Positions 46,985-56,428 of a stretch of DNA of 64,000 bases are shown here, piece by piece (the first letter of the stretch is position 1; each line of letters starts with the position of its first letter). The notes below the pieces were generated by a model, which searched no databases, was not told the origin of the DNA, and saw only the letters and a program-made list of their open reading frames with translations. The stretch is taken from NCBI RefSeq assembly GCF_001440415.1, contig NZ_LLYA01000046.1, positions 62,001-126,000 on the forward strand, given 5' to 3'. Origin of the DNA: Bradyrhizobium retamae. GTDB taxonomy: Bacteria > Pseudomonadota > Alphaproteobacteria > Rhizobiales > Xanthobacteraceae. The position numbers were made by a program, and so were the translations under genes.

Positions 46985-47980
46985 TTACGCCGCGACCGGC
47001 TCCGCCGCGCGATCCTCGACCAGCGCGATCGCGTCCCGCAACACTTTGACGCCTGCGCCCGGCCTGACGCCATTCTCCGCGAGATGGCGACGAAAAGCGC
47101 GCGCGCCGGGCACGCCGTGAAACGCGCCGACGAAGTGTCGCGTCATCGAATGCAGCTTTGCTCCTCGCGCCAACTGATCTTCGATGTAGGGCAACATCGC
47201 TTCGAAGACGTCTTTCATCGTCGCGTGAGGTGCCGCCTCGCCGAATAATTCCGGATCGACGTCGAGTAGGCGCCACGGCTCCTGATAGGCCGCCCGTCCC
47301 AGCATCACGCCGTCGACATGGTCGAGATGCCGCTTGGTCTCGGCGATACTGCCGATGCCTCCATTGATGACAATGGGCACATCCGGCAGCACGGCCTTGA
47401 GCCGGTAAACCCGGTCGTAATCGAGCGGCGGGATGTCGCGGTTTTCCTTCGGCGACAATCCGTTGAGCCAGGCCTTGCGGGCATGGACGATCAGCGCGTC
47501 CGCGCCGGCCGCAACCACGCCGCGCGCCAGCACGTCGAGCGCCACTTCCGGGTCCTGATCGTCGATGCCGATCCGGCATTTGACTGTGACCGGAATCTTG
47601 ACCGCGCGCTTCGTGGCAGCCACGCCCTCGGCAACCAGCGCCGGCTCCGCCATCAGGCAGGCCCCGAAGCGGCCATCCTTCACGCGGTCGGACGGACAGC
47701 CGACATTGAGATTGATTTCGTCGTAGCCAAACTCCTCGCCGATCCTCGCGGCGGTAGCGAGATCATCCGGAACGGACCCACCGAGCTGCAGCGCCACCGG
47801 ATGCTCACTCGGATCGAAGCCGAGCAGCCGCCTCCGGTCGCCATGAATAATGGCGCCGGTCGTCAGCATCTCCGTATAAAGCCGCGCGCGCCCGCTCATC
47901 AGACGGTGGAACACGCGGCAATGCCGGTCGGTCCAATCCATCATGGGCGCCACAGAAAAGCGATAGTCTTGCGATTCCAA
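46985..47980 (-). CDS. dusA: tRNA-dihydrouridine(20/20a) synthase
   Basis: A 331-residue FMN enzyme reducing uridine in the tRNA D-loop. SVAPMMDWTDRHCRVFHR is the DusA signature. NLNVGCPSDRVKDGRFGACLM carries the catalytic Cys, and HARKAWLNGLSPKENRDIPPL is DusA-specific. The start is a TTG at 47980 (LESQDYRFSVAP) with only a weak ribosome site. The 5' end of dusA is a known attachment site for genomic islands, and an integrase gene abuts it here. The first dozen codons may have been supplied by the island. Confidence 0.93.
   Translation of the reverse strand: MESQDYRFSVAPMMDWTDRHCRVFHRLMSGRARLYTEMLTTGAIIHGDRRRLLGFDPSEHPVALQLGGSVPDDLATAARIGEEFGYDEINLNVGCPSDRVKDGRFGACLMAEPALVAEGVAATKRAVKIPVTVKCRIGIDDQDPEVALDVLARGVVAAGADALIVHARKAWLNGLSPKENRDIPPLDYDRVYRLKAVLPDVPIVINGGIGSIAETKRHLDHVDGVMLGRAAYQEPWRLLDVDPELFGEAAPHATMKDVFEAMLPYIEDQLARGAKLHSMTRHFVGAFHGVPGARAFRRHLAENGVRPGAGVKVLRDAIALVEDRAAEPVAA
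47915..47960. other. Probable island attachment region (attL) within dusA 5' end
   Basis: These bases encode the conserved APMMDWTDRHCR stretch of DusA, where dusA-associated integrases are known to recombine. The adjacent integrase and the change to accessory gene content on one side support an att site here. The matching direct repeat (attR) was not found in the window, so the far junction must lie beyond 64000. Exact core boundaries are inferred. Confidence 0.45.
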
Positions 47981-48016
47981 TGATTTACCCTACACTCTCA
48001 ATGGGATGAAAGAAGA

Positions 48017-48113
48017 ACGTGTGCACTCCAAACTAGACGAAATTGCACACATTTGTACCCGTTTTGACCTCTCGGTGCACACATAGTGCACACGAAAGCC
48101 GGAGTGCACACGC
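48017..48113. promoter_or_regulatory. Cluster of TGCACAC boxes upstream of the integrase
   Basis: GTGCACTCC (48021), TTGCACAC (48043), GTGCACAC (48075 and 48087) and GTGCACAC (48104) occur in under 100 bases between dusA and int. Such repeats typically bind integrase arm domains, excisionase or an autoregulator. The int start codon follows directly. Confidence 0.6.
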
Positions 48114-49208
48114 GTGGCGACCTTCACTCAGTTGGCATCTGGAAACTGGCGCGTCCAGGTCCGCCGCAAGAGCCGTTATGTGGCCGAGACGTTCCGACGA
48201 CGCAAGGACGGCGAAGAATGGGCGCTCGAGATGGAGCGCAATATCGACCGCAACGGATCGTCCAAACCACGCATGGTCCGGAACGTTCGCACATTTGGCG
48301 ATCTGATCGACCTGCACGACGAAGACATGCGCGAAGTTGGAAAGCCCCCCCGCCGGTCAAAAGCCGCCGTGATGGCATCGCTTAAGACTGAGCTCGGCAG
48401 TGTGAAGCTGCCCGCGCTCAATCGAGAGCGACTGATCGAGTTTGGAAGGAAGCGCGCCAAGCAAGGCGCTGGCCCCGCGACCTTGTCGGTCGATTTGTCA
48501 TTCATCCGCACAATCATTACGCACGCCGCCGCTGTGCACGGCATCGAGGTTTCAGCCGAGGAAGCCCGCCTCGCACGCGTCGCGTTAAGCCACCTAAATT
48601 TGGTTGGAAAGAGCAAAGAGCGTGACCGACGGCCCACACAAGACGAACTCGACGAACTAATCGAATACTTTGAGACGAATCCCCGGCAATTCATACCGAT
48701 GGGACGGATCGTCAGATACGCCGTGGCAACGACTTTGCGCCAGGAAGAGATCTGCAAACCCGAGTGGCCGCTGGTTGATATGAAGAAACGATTGGTGGTT
48801 ATTCAAGACAGAAAGGATCCGAGGCATAAGGACGGAAATGACCAGAAAGTACCTTTGCTCAATCTAACGGGCTATGACGCTTGGGAGGTCGTGCTTCAGC
48901 AGCGGATTGTGACTCGAGGCTATGGACGGATCTTTCCCCATAACCACAGATCCGTCAGCGCGGCATTCACCCGAGCCTGCGACCAATTGAAAATCGAAGA
49001 CCTGCACTTCCACGATCTGCGTCATGAGGGAACAAGCCGTCTGTTCGAGGCAGGGCTTCCGATCGAAAAGGTAGCGCTGGTCACCGGCCACAAAGACTGG
49101 CGACAGCTCCAGCGCTATACCAATCTTAAGGTTGAGGACCTTCTTAAGCTGCAGCACGCGCAGCAGCCGTCGATGGAAGAATTCATTGAGACGCTTGCAG
49201 CCTCCTAG
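48114..49208 (+). CDS. Tyrosine-type site-specific integrase of the dusA island
   Basis: A 364-residue phage/island integrase. The N-terminal arm-binding region begins ATFTQLASGNWRVQVRRKSRYVAETF, followed by a SAM-like core-binding domain (about 60-170). The catalytic domain has the first Arg in TLRQEEIC, HDLRHEGTSRLF (His-x2-Arg), TGHKDW and the tyrosine in RYTNLK. The complete R-H-R-H-Y set suggests an active enzyme. Start is the GTG at 48114. Its position next to dusA fits the dusA-associated integrase group. Confidence 0.9.
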   Translation: MATFTQLASGNWRVQVRRKSRYVAETFRRRKDGEEWALEMERNIDRNGSSKPRMVRNVRTFGDLIDLHDEDMREVGKPPRRSKAAVMASLKTELGSVKLPALNRERLIEFGRKRAKQGAGPATLSVDLSFIRTIITHAAAVHGIEVSAEEARLARVALSHLNLVGKSKERDRRPTQDELDELIEYFETNPRQFIPMGRIVRYAVATTLRQEEICKPEWPLVDMKKRLVVIQDRKDPRHKDGNDQKVPLLNLTGYDAWEVVLQQRIVTRGYGRIFPHNHRSVSAAFTRACDQLKIEDLHFHDLRHEGTSRLFEAGLPIEKVALVTGHKDWRQLQRYTNLKVEDLLKLQHAQQPSMEEFIETLAAS

Positions 49209-49271
49209 GGGCCAGCACGCGGGACGTCGCGAACATTCGTCCATCGGATGTTATGGAACGGCTTTAGCGAA

Positions 49272-52200
49272 CTACTCGTCCAGCGACTCAAGGAAGTCGC
49301 TTATTCGTTCGAACGGCTTCGCATTGCGATTGCCGATATAGACCACGCGATCGCCATCGCGCTCCAACGACTTCGCTCTCGACTTGCGAAGCCGACCAGG
49401 GAGGAAGGTCGCCGCAACAGCCTCGGGGCCGACGTCGAACCTCATAATGCCGCGCCGCTTGCAATCTAGCCTCAGCCTCGCCGCCGCGAAAAAATCGCGC
49501 GCGGCCGGCGGCAGTCTGCCGAAACGACGCGCGGTTTCGTCCTCCAAATCCTCCAGATCATCCTCGGTGCGGCATCTGGCAATACGGCCATAGATTTCCA
49601 AGCGAACAGCGTCCGACTGTACGTAGCCCGTGGGCAGCATATCGGCGATCGGCAGGTTCAGATCAGGCACCCACAGATCGGCGCCACCGTCGGCGCCCTT
49701 CTCCGACGCCCGCTTGAGAAGATGGCTATAGAGCATTGGCCCGAATACCTGCAGATGGCCAGACTGCTGTTCAGAGAAGAGGTCTCCGGCGCCTCGGAGA
49801 TCCAGATCACGCTCGCTGATGGCAAAGCCGGCGCCGGGCTTGCTGAACTCCTCCAGCACGGCCAAACGCTTCTCGGATTGTTCGGAGTTCGACTCGGTCA
49901 ACAAATACGCGAAAGCACGCGTGCCGCCTCGGCCGACGCGCCCCCTTAGCTGATGAAGCTGCGACAGACCAAACTTCTCCGGCCAGCAGACGACGATGGT
50001 GTTCGCCCGGGGAATATCGAGGCCGCTCTCCACGATATTGGTCGCGAGGAGCACGTCCGCGTTACCATCGACGAAGCTCATCATTCGATCGTCGATATCT
50101 TCGGCAGGCAACCGACCATGGAGACATACGATGCGAAGGTCCGGAGCCGTCAACTTCACTCTTGCCAGCATCGGCTCCAAATCCTGGATACGGGGGCAAA
50201 TCAGGAAGCTCTGCCCGTGGCGTCTCTGCTCACGCAGCAAAGCCGCGACGATCGCGGCGTCCGATAGCGGAGCAACCTTGGTGACGATAGGCAGCCGATG
50301 AACCGGCGGCGTAGCAATAATGCTCAGGTCCCTGAATCCTGCAAGACCCGCTGCTAGCGTGCGCGGTATCGGCGTGGCGCTCATCCAAAGGGTATGAACG
50401 CCCTTCGCAAGGCCTGAAAGTTTTGCCTTCTCCGCCGCACCGAAGTGCTGCTCCTCATCGATGATGACGAGGCCGAGGTCGGCAAACCTCAAGTCAGTCG
50501 AGGCGAGAGCTTGTGTGCCAACAACGACTTTCAGTTTGGCGCGACGGAGTTTTTCTTTCGTATCTCTTATCTCCGCTGCCGACGCAGCCCGCGACAAATT
50601 CGCCACTTCGATTCCGAGCGGGCCGAACCGTTTGCGAAACGTCTCGACAATGCTGTCTGGCCAGGACGGTGGTCGGAACCGCAACAGCGACCTGTTTTCC
50701 AGACAGCGCGACAGCCGCCGCCGCCCGCAAGGCGACCTCAGTCTTGCCGAAGCCAACATCACCGCAGACCACCCGGTCCATCGGGTGACCAGCCGCCAGA
50801 TCGTCCAGCACGTCCCGGATCGCCTTGGCCTGATCAACCGTCGTGAAATAGGGGAAGCGCGCGACGAATCTTTCATAGGCCGGCCCCGGAGCGACCAGCT
50901 TGGGAGCACGCCGGCGGCGTCGTTGGGCGATATGTTTCGCAAGCTGCTTGGCCGCTGCTTCGATTTCCTGCTCAGCCTCGCCACGCCTGTTCCACCACGT
51001 GCTGCCATCGGCCTTGTCCAACGTGAGCTTGCCGGGCTCTGCGGCGTAGGGCCAGATCAAGGCGAGATCGGCAGGCGGAACAAGCGCCGCATCATCCCCG
51101 GCGAATTCGAGCCTGATCATCTCGCGGTTTGTGCCGTTCCCCATGTCGACGGTCTGCAAACGATTAAGCAAAGCCAAGCCACGCTGGAGATGAACGACGG
51201 CCGCGCCGCGCTCGGGAATATCCGGGTGATCGAAGGCGCTTGTCCAGGCTTTGGCCATCGGTTGCGGATGATGGGCGCGGCTACCGAGCACGTCAGACGC
51301 GGTCACAACCAGGGTCGGCTTTTTGCCAGGAGCGACAAAGCCAGCGTCGAAGTCGGCCAGCAGCGCGCCCTCGCGACTTCTGGCCTCCGCCGCCTCGTCC
51401 CAATTGACGAAACGCTCCGCCCTGACCCCACTCATGCGCTCCATGGCGCGCAGATCGTCTTCGACCGCGGCGACGAAGAGCAAACGAGATCCGGCGCGAT
51501 CCGCGTCGGCTACGAACGCGCGAAGCGCTTTCCTCGACGCAGCAACCTTCGAGAAGTCGGGCGTGGCCACAAACGCCGCGTTGGCAGGCAGCACACTCAT
51601 GCGCTTCTTCAGTTTCTTCCAGTCTCCTCGCCCCAGATACTCGCGTTCCGAATCCCTGCGGCCGGCGGCCTCCTCGATCGTACTCAACCAGCTGTCAGCG
51701 TGGGCCGGAACTTTTGCATCCGCGATCCATCGTGCCCGATCGCAATAGTCCGCGAAGGTAGCCCGCTGCGCCCGGCTACCGCCCAGCGCGAGGCGTTCCG
51801 ACATCGGATCGATAATCAGTTCCTTGAAATCGGATATGACGTCATGCTCAACCGGGTCGACGGCAACAATTCTGCGAATCGCACCGCCGGAATGCTCGAT
51901 CCGGTACGGCCCGAGAGCACCCGCCGGGAAGATCTCGAATGTCTTGCCGTGAAAGAGCGCGGTGCCGGGATATTCTGCCTCTTCGTCGAGATCGTAGCCC
52001 AATTCCTCCATGCGGGCCTCGAGGTCCTGCTCGGCATACGAGGCTTGCACCTTGAGGCTTAGGCTAATGCGCGACCAACTCGCCGGCAAAGGCAACCGCT
52101 CCATGATCGCCTCTGCCGTCGAGACGAGCAAGATGGGCTTCTTTCTTCTGGCAAGACGGCGCAAGACCGAACTCCGCCTGCCGGCGATCTCGCGCGACGG

Positions 52201-52485
52201 TTCCAGCCCATCGAACGGCAACGTATTCAATCTGGGGAATACGAGAACATCGAGCGATGGATCGAGTGCATGGACGATACCGCCGAGCCGCTCGGCCCTG
52301 TTCTCGTCTTCAGCGAGAAACACCAACCCATCGCGACCGGACTTTTTCCACTGCTCACGAAGATGGAGCGCCAACATGCCGAGGGGCGAGGACGTCGAGA
52401 TCGCGGAAACCGCGGCTTTTCTGCCTTTCTTGGTCGCGCTTTTCCTGATCGCACCGCGGGCGCTGACCTTCTTGCTTTTCTTCAC
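49272..52485 (-). pseudogene. Mfd-like (transcription-repair coupling factor) helicase, split by a frameshift
   Basis: The first frame (GTG at 52485 down to about 50,651) has a UvrB-like N-terminus (LVFPRLNTLPFDGLEPSREI), an RNAP-interaction-like segment, and helicase motif I VVCGDVGFGKTEVALRAA, then PTTVLARQH. Homology then jumps one base to the second frame (49,272 to about 50,650). That frame continues VETFRKRFGPLGIEVANLSR, motif II VIIDEEQHFG, motif III MSATPIPRTLA, ESGLDIPRANT, QLRGRVGRG and a TRCF C-terminal domain. One extra base near 50,649-50,651 explains the shift. Intact it would be about 1,070 residues. It is an island paralogue, not the housekeeping mfd. Sequencing error or programmed shifting cannot be excluded. 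Confidence 0.82.
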
Positions 52486-52636
52486 GAGACTTCCATCGTC
52501 TTTCGAGAACCTAGGTGCTGCGAATCGCCGGCAAAATACAAGTTATCCACTTTCTACGCTTCCTTGGATTGCCGCGCTCGACCCGATGCGACCAGATTGA
52601 TAGACCCGCTTTCCAAGGTGAGATTTGAGTCGGAAT

Positions 52637-53154
52637 ATGACCGTTGCCATCGAGATTGGTCCGACCGCAACGGGAGAGTCGGCGTCATTAGACCTTGAGG
52701 AACTTCTGGCGACACGTCTGCAAGGCAATTCCGGATCCGGCAAGTCCCATCTGTTGCGGCGGCTGCTTGAACAAAGCGCACCGTGGGTACAGCAAGCGGT
52801 CATTGATCCCGAAGGCGACTTCGCTACGCTGGCGGAGCAGTACGGTCACGTCGTCATTGACGCGGAGGAACACACCGAGCGCGGCCTACAGATAGCGGCT
52901 GAGCGTGCCCGCGTCCATCGCGGTCTCCACCATTCTAAATCTGGAAGGACTCGACGCCGAAAACCAGATGCGGCGTGCCGCGGCTTTTCTTGGCGGCTTG
53001 TTCGATGTTGCACGGGACCACTGGTATCCGATGCTGGTGGTTGTCGATTCGCCGAGGGAGTCTTCCATCCTGCGCAGCACAAGCGCCAAGTCATATGGTT
53101 TGTGTTCGCAGTCAATGGGTAACTGCCTCACTGAGCCGTTGCATAACTGCTCAT
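52637..53154 (+). pseudogene. HerA-like ATPase (DUF87 type), frameshifted and truncated
   Basis: The first frame (MTVAIEIGPTATGESASLDL) contains the Walker A segment GNSGSGKSHLLRRLLE and VIDPEGDFATLAEQYGHVV, then ARVHR. Homology continues in the next frame from about 52,910 as VSTILNLEGLDAENQMR, FLGGLFDVARDHWYPMLVVVD, the Walker B strand. After about 53,050 family resemblance is lost, and the frame ends at 53,154. The C-terminal half of the ATPase is absent. Intact HerA proteins drive DNA in concert with NurA-like or other nucleases in repair and defence. Confidence 0.7.
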
Positions 53155-53180
53155 GACGCAAATGCACACCCCTGCCCTCA

Positions 53181-53212
53181 ACTGGTAAGCTTTGTGTAAT
53201 TACCTTATCAGT
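53181..53212. repeat. Left boundary dyad ACTGGTAAG-N14-CTTATCAGT
   Basis: Two 9-base arms (53181-53189 and 53204-53212) are complementary except at one position and enclose 14 bases. The same geometry occurs at 61865-61896. TATCAGT occurs again at 53246-53252, and CAGTTG-GA-CAACTG overlaps the right arm. The 53,155-53,370 gap holds no gene I can support. Confidence 0.6.
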
Positions 53213-53370
53213 TGGACAACTGACTCCATTTGCGACCAAACCCCCTATCAGTCGACCACCGACCTACTTTCCCTCATTCCCTGAAGCTGACCACGATCTG
53301 GCTAGCACCCGATCCGCCAGGCCGCACACTCGCAAGGTGCAGTGTCCGCGCCGGACGGCAAGCGGCGTAG

Positions 53371-54969
53371 CTACGACCCGCTCAGCCAGTCGGTCAGCAC
53401 TTTGTAGTGCACGGCGAAATCTCTGGCCTCGCTCGGCCCGCCTTTATGATTGATTCCGGCGACCGCACCGTCCTCATCGAGCAGCGGACCGCCGGACATG
53501 CCTTGCGAGAGTTTTTGCGTCACCTCGATCAGCTGAACTGCGCTTTTGGTGGGCAACGACGTTATCGATCCGGATCGGACGTTGATTTTGTCGCCTGGGC
53601 CAAAGCTCGGAAATCCGAGCGCCGTCGTGTTGTCGCCGGCTTTGAACGTGCGCTTGGATATCTCGAATTCGTAGTACTCGATGGCCGGAATTTCGTGCGA
53701 GAGAACCGCCAGATCGCGGTGTGCATCATTCTTGGCAACCGTCACCTTGAATTTATTCGAAGGCTTGCTGGGGTGATAGACCGCGATCTCGGTCGCCCCC
53801 TCCACGCAGTGCCATGCCGTAACGAGACCTCCCGATTTCAAGAAGAACGCCGTGCCCTGCGCGCTGCCCTCCGCTGCGTCGTCGCCCCAATGCTCGACCA
53901 CCCACACCGCACGCTCTCTGACCTCGAAAATCGTGGGCAAAATTTCGAGTTTCTCGGATGGGAAGAGCTTGTTGTAGCGCGAGGCCAGACCGCGGAAAAT
54001 CGGATCCGAAGGTCCTTTGATGTGCCCTACCCAGGATATCCGTCCGCGAAGATGCGATACGATGCTCGCTTCGCGACCATACTTGTCCTTGAGGGCCTTC
54101 TGAGCGACCGCAGCGCCCTGCTTTTCAACCACGAACAACGCCGCGCGGATGTTTCGCACGAATTTCCGGTCCACGTTGACGCGCTCGTTGATCTTAAGGC
54201 CCGTCACCGTTCGGCGCGAATGCTTGTCGGCGTAGTGAACCTTCTGCGGATTGATCGCGAAGCCGTTGGACCGGAAAGCGCCGCGAAGCCGATCCTTGAG
54301 TAGATCGGGCGAGAAATTCCCGGCCGGCGGCGGGGGTCCTTCAAACAGCGGTGTCAGAGGCTGGTAGCTGGAGAACGTGATGTCGTCGGCATACCGGGTG
54401 TAGATGCAGCGGCTCTCCTTCGCGATCATCTGCAATTCCTTGTCCATCCGGAAGCAGATCATGTTGGAGATTACCGGACTGCTAGGTGCACCCTGTGGCA
54501 GAACGCCCTCGTTGCAGCAGATTCGCGCCAGGATCTCAGCGACTCGACCGTCGATGCCCAGCGCGCTCATCAGGCCGGAGACGCGTCCTTCCGTAATGGC
54601 CGAAAAGAAGCCTTGGATATCCAAGTTCATCACGAACTTGCTCCGGAGATGAGCCGTAGCGTTCGTCTTGACCGAGCGACCGTTCACGAAGCCATGAACG
54701 GGATTCCTCGGTCTGTATATCGGCGCGAGCGAGGACGCGATCTTGGTCTGCAGCATCTTCAGTCGACGGTCCGGCGCGCTTATGACGCGCTTCTTTCCCT
54801 CGCCTTTCGAAATCTCGAATTTCTGATACATGCGGCCGCGAAACCACCAGATGTTCTTGAGTTCGGCTGTCGATAGGGCAAGAAACTTCAGCAGTTCGGC
54901 TTCGCTCGTGAGCTCGTTCGGAACGGTGATCCAGATCGGAGTGACGAAGAACGATGCGAGGCTAGGCAC
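53371..54969 (-). CDS. Retron-type reverse transcriptase fused to a trypsin-like serine protease
   Basis: A 532-residue fusion. Residues about 40-320 are an RT of the retron group: HGFVNGRS (92-99), NLDIQGFF (115-122), LPQGAPSSPVISN (157-169), the polymerase motif YADD (193-196) and the retron-typical VTGL (255-258). Residues about 350-530 are an S1 peptidase domain with His387 (TAWHC), Asp419 (HRDLAVL) and Ser492 (QGMSGGPLL), a complete triad. The GTG start at 54969 has GGGAG five bases upstream, and both lie inside the 3' arm of a 12-bp inverted repeat. It is the last gene of a four-gene operon. An antiphage role with protease effector is inferred from such fusions. Confidence 0.86.
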   Translation of the reverse strand: MPSLASFFVTPIWITVPNELTSEAELLKFLALSTAELKNIWWFRGRMYQKFEISKGEGKKRVISAPDRRLKMLQTKIASSLAPIYRPRNPVHGFVNGRSVKTNATAHLRSKFVMNLDIQGFFSAITEGRVSGLMSALGIDGRVAEILARICCNEGVLPQGAPSSPVISNMICFRMDKELQMIAKESRCIYTRYADDITFSSYQPLTPLFEGPPPPAGNFSPDLLKDRLRGAFRSNGFAINPQKVHYADKHSRRTVTGLKINERVNVDRKFVRNIRAALFVVEKQGAAVAQKALKDKYGREASIVSHLRGRISWVGHIKGPSDPIFRGLASRYNKLFPSEKLEILPTIFEVRERAVWVVEHWGDDAAEGSAQGTAFFLKSGGLVTAWHCVEGATEIAVYHPSKPSNKFKVTVAKNDAHRDLAVLSHEIPAIEYYEFEISKRTFKAGDNTTALGFPSFGPGDKINVRSGSITSLPTKSAVQLIEVTQKLSQGMSGGPLLDEDGAVAGINHKGGPSEARDFAVHYKVLTDWLSGS

Positions 54970-55088
54970 GAGGTCTCCCTTCCAATCACGCCAGGCATCC
55001 AGCGAGCAACGTGGCGCGCACGATCCTTGATTAGACTTTCGCTCTTACGCCGCAGTTACGACAGCGCGTATGCGAGGGGAGACCTCGT
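54968..55088 (-). ncRNA. Candidate retron-type structured RNA (or RT leader switch)
   Basis: On the minus strand ACGAGGTCTCCC (55088-55077) is perfectly complementary to GGGAGACCTCGT (54979-54968), enclosing about 97 bases. The first enclosed part can fold with CTC/GAG and TACGC/GCGTA pairs; a second hairpin pairs ATCGTGC with GCGTGAT (two G-U). This layout, outer a1/a2 stem plus two inner hairpins just upstream of an RT, fits msr-msd. Alternatively the 5' arm masks the RT ribosome site and start codon. I did not find an unambiguous priming guanosine. Confidence 0.45.
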
Positions 55089-55230
55089 AGAGTCAATAAT
55101 AGCAGTGCGTTCCGGGAACGCCACACGTCAGTAACGGAAATTCACATACATATTTGCGTCGTTCCTGTCGGCATGGCTTCCGATCAAGGTTATTGAAGAG
55201 AGATCGCAGCAACTCGCGAAATCGTTCGCA

Positions 55231-55995
55231 TCACCCGTAGATATCAATCATCTTGGGATCAAGTATCCGTAGAAGCGTCAGCGCTTCGCCCTCTATCGTC
55301 CGGACGCTTTGGACCCCGACGTCGAACTGCTCGATATGTCGGCGATCGAACCAATAGCTCGCCGGCTCTTTCTTGATGGGGCCGACTCGGTTGACGCCTG
55401 CGAGCGACACACTCACGCTCGATCTCAGGTCGATATCCTCCCGAACCCTCAAGCTTCGGACCGTGATCCCCGGCCATTGCCATTTCGTGCCGGCCAGATC
55501 CTGTGCGATCAGGATCAGAGGCTCGCGCGTCATCCGCATGATCCGGATGCCGGTCGCGGCTAGACTGGCCGAGAATTCGCGCGCAAGTCCGACTATCGCG
55601 TCGAGCGACGTCTCTCCGATCGAATGAAGCTTCGGCTTGATGAGGTATGGCGGAAGGATGAGGTCGGCGGAATAGACGTCGGCCATCCGCTCGGCATTTC
55701 GCGAGCGCTCGTCCAAGGGGCGCCCGATGTCGTGTGAGCGGCAGACGAACGACTGACCTCGGTGGTGATGCCAATGCCCGAGTTCATGACCGGTGCTGAA
55801 CCTTTTCCGGTTCGGTCTCGCTCCATCGCTCACATAGATGATCGCACGGTCCTTGAAACCGATGATCTGAGCCTCGCAGCCGACGAGCCGCCTGTACAGG
55901 ACCTGCGCGCCGACGCAATCGGCGATGGCGAGGAGGTCGATTTCCTTGGCCTCGGAAACGCCGAGTTCGACGAGGAGTTGTTCGGCCGGCCGCAC
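55231..55995 (-). CDS. ImmA/IrrE-family metallopeptidase
   Basis: A 254-residue zinc peptidase with the gluzincin motif HELGH (residues 70-74) in FSTGHELGHWHHHRGQSF. A downstream RNAERMADVYSADLILP supplies the third ligand glutamate region. It lacks the N-terminal HTH found in some members. ImmA cleaves a phage repressor and IrrE acts on DdrO, so family members typically activate by cutting a transcriptional repressor. The start is a GTG at 55995 with AAGGA eight bases upstream. It lies four bases after the preceding small gene. Confidence 0.87.
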   Translation of the reverse strand: MRPAEQLLVELGVSEAKEIDLLAIADCVGAQVLYRRLVGCEAQIIGFKDRAIIYVSDGARPNRKRFSTGHELGHWHHHRGQSFVCRSHDIGRPLDERSRNAERMADVYSADLILPPYLIKPKLHSIGETSLDAIVGLAREFSASLAATGIRIMRMTREPLILIAQDLAGTKWQWPGITVRSLRVREDIDLRSSVSVSLAGVNRVGPIKKEPASYWFDRRHIEQFDVGVQSVRTIEGEALTLLRILDPKMIDIYG

Positions 55996-55999
55996 CAGG

Positions 56000-56428
56000 T
56001 CATTCCTTCAAATTGCCGGACTCGTCGATAAGCCCCAGCCGCAGACAAGCTTCGAGGAAGCTGTCGAGATCGTCGTCGGATTCAATGCGTCGGTTTCGCG
56101 CCGCTATGGTCATGTCGCCGGTGACGTCGACCCTTTTCGTGACGGCAGAGTGGATCTCGCGCTTCTTCGCCGGGTCGAACGATAGGACCGAAGCGCTGAG
56201 GAAGGGTTGAGATTCGTGCGGACGCTGCCGGGCGGTCGCGAATTTCCGACGCTTGGCGGCGATTTCCGGATCCTGGAAAACAGCGTCGAAGCTTTCTAGC
56301 AAATCGTTCGGATCCATGCCCAAGGCGATCAGATACTCGTCCAATGCGGATCCTTCGAGCGAAAAAATCTCCCGCTGAATTTCTTCCAGGAGCTCTTCGC
56401 GAAACGAGAGTTCACGATCGGTCTCCAT
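56000..56428 (-). CDS. Acidic hypothetical protein of the RT operon
   Basis: A 142-residue soluble protein beginning METDRELSFREELLEEIQRE. It is rich in Glu and Asp and mostly helical by pattern, with ALDEYLIALGMDPNDLLESFDAVF and a C-terminal DDDLDSFLEACLRLGLIDESGN. No domain is recognised. Its ATG overlaps the stop of the sigma-like gene (TGATG), and its stop is four bases from the ImmA/IrrE start, so the three are translated together. It could be the substrate or inhibitor partner of the peptidase. Confidence 0.72.
   Translation of the reverse strand: METDRELSFREELLEEIQREIFSLEGSALDEYLIALGMDPNDLLESFDAVFQDPEIAAKRRKFATARQRPHESQPFLSASVLSFDPAKKREIHSAVTKRVDVTGDMTIAARNRRIESDDDLDSFLEACLRLGLIDESGNLKE

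Noticed and set aside
50461..52062. 533-codon plus-strand frame opposite the Mfd-like gene
   Set aside because: Antisense shadow; the minus strand carries the helicase motifs.
53371..54969. Group II intron or diversity-generating RT
   Set aside because: No maturase X or HNH domain, no intron RNA ends, no template/variable repeat pair. The VTGL motif and fused protease point to the retron group.
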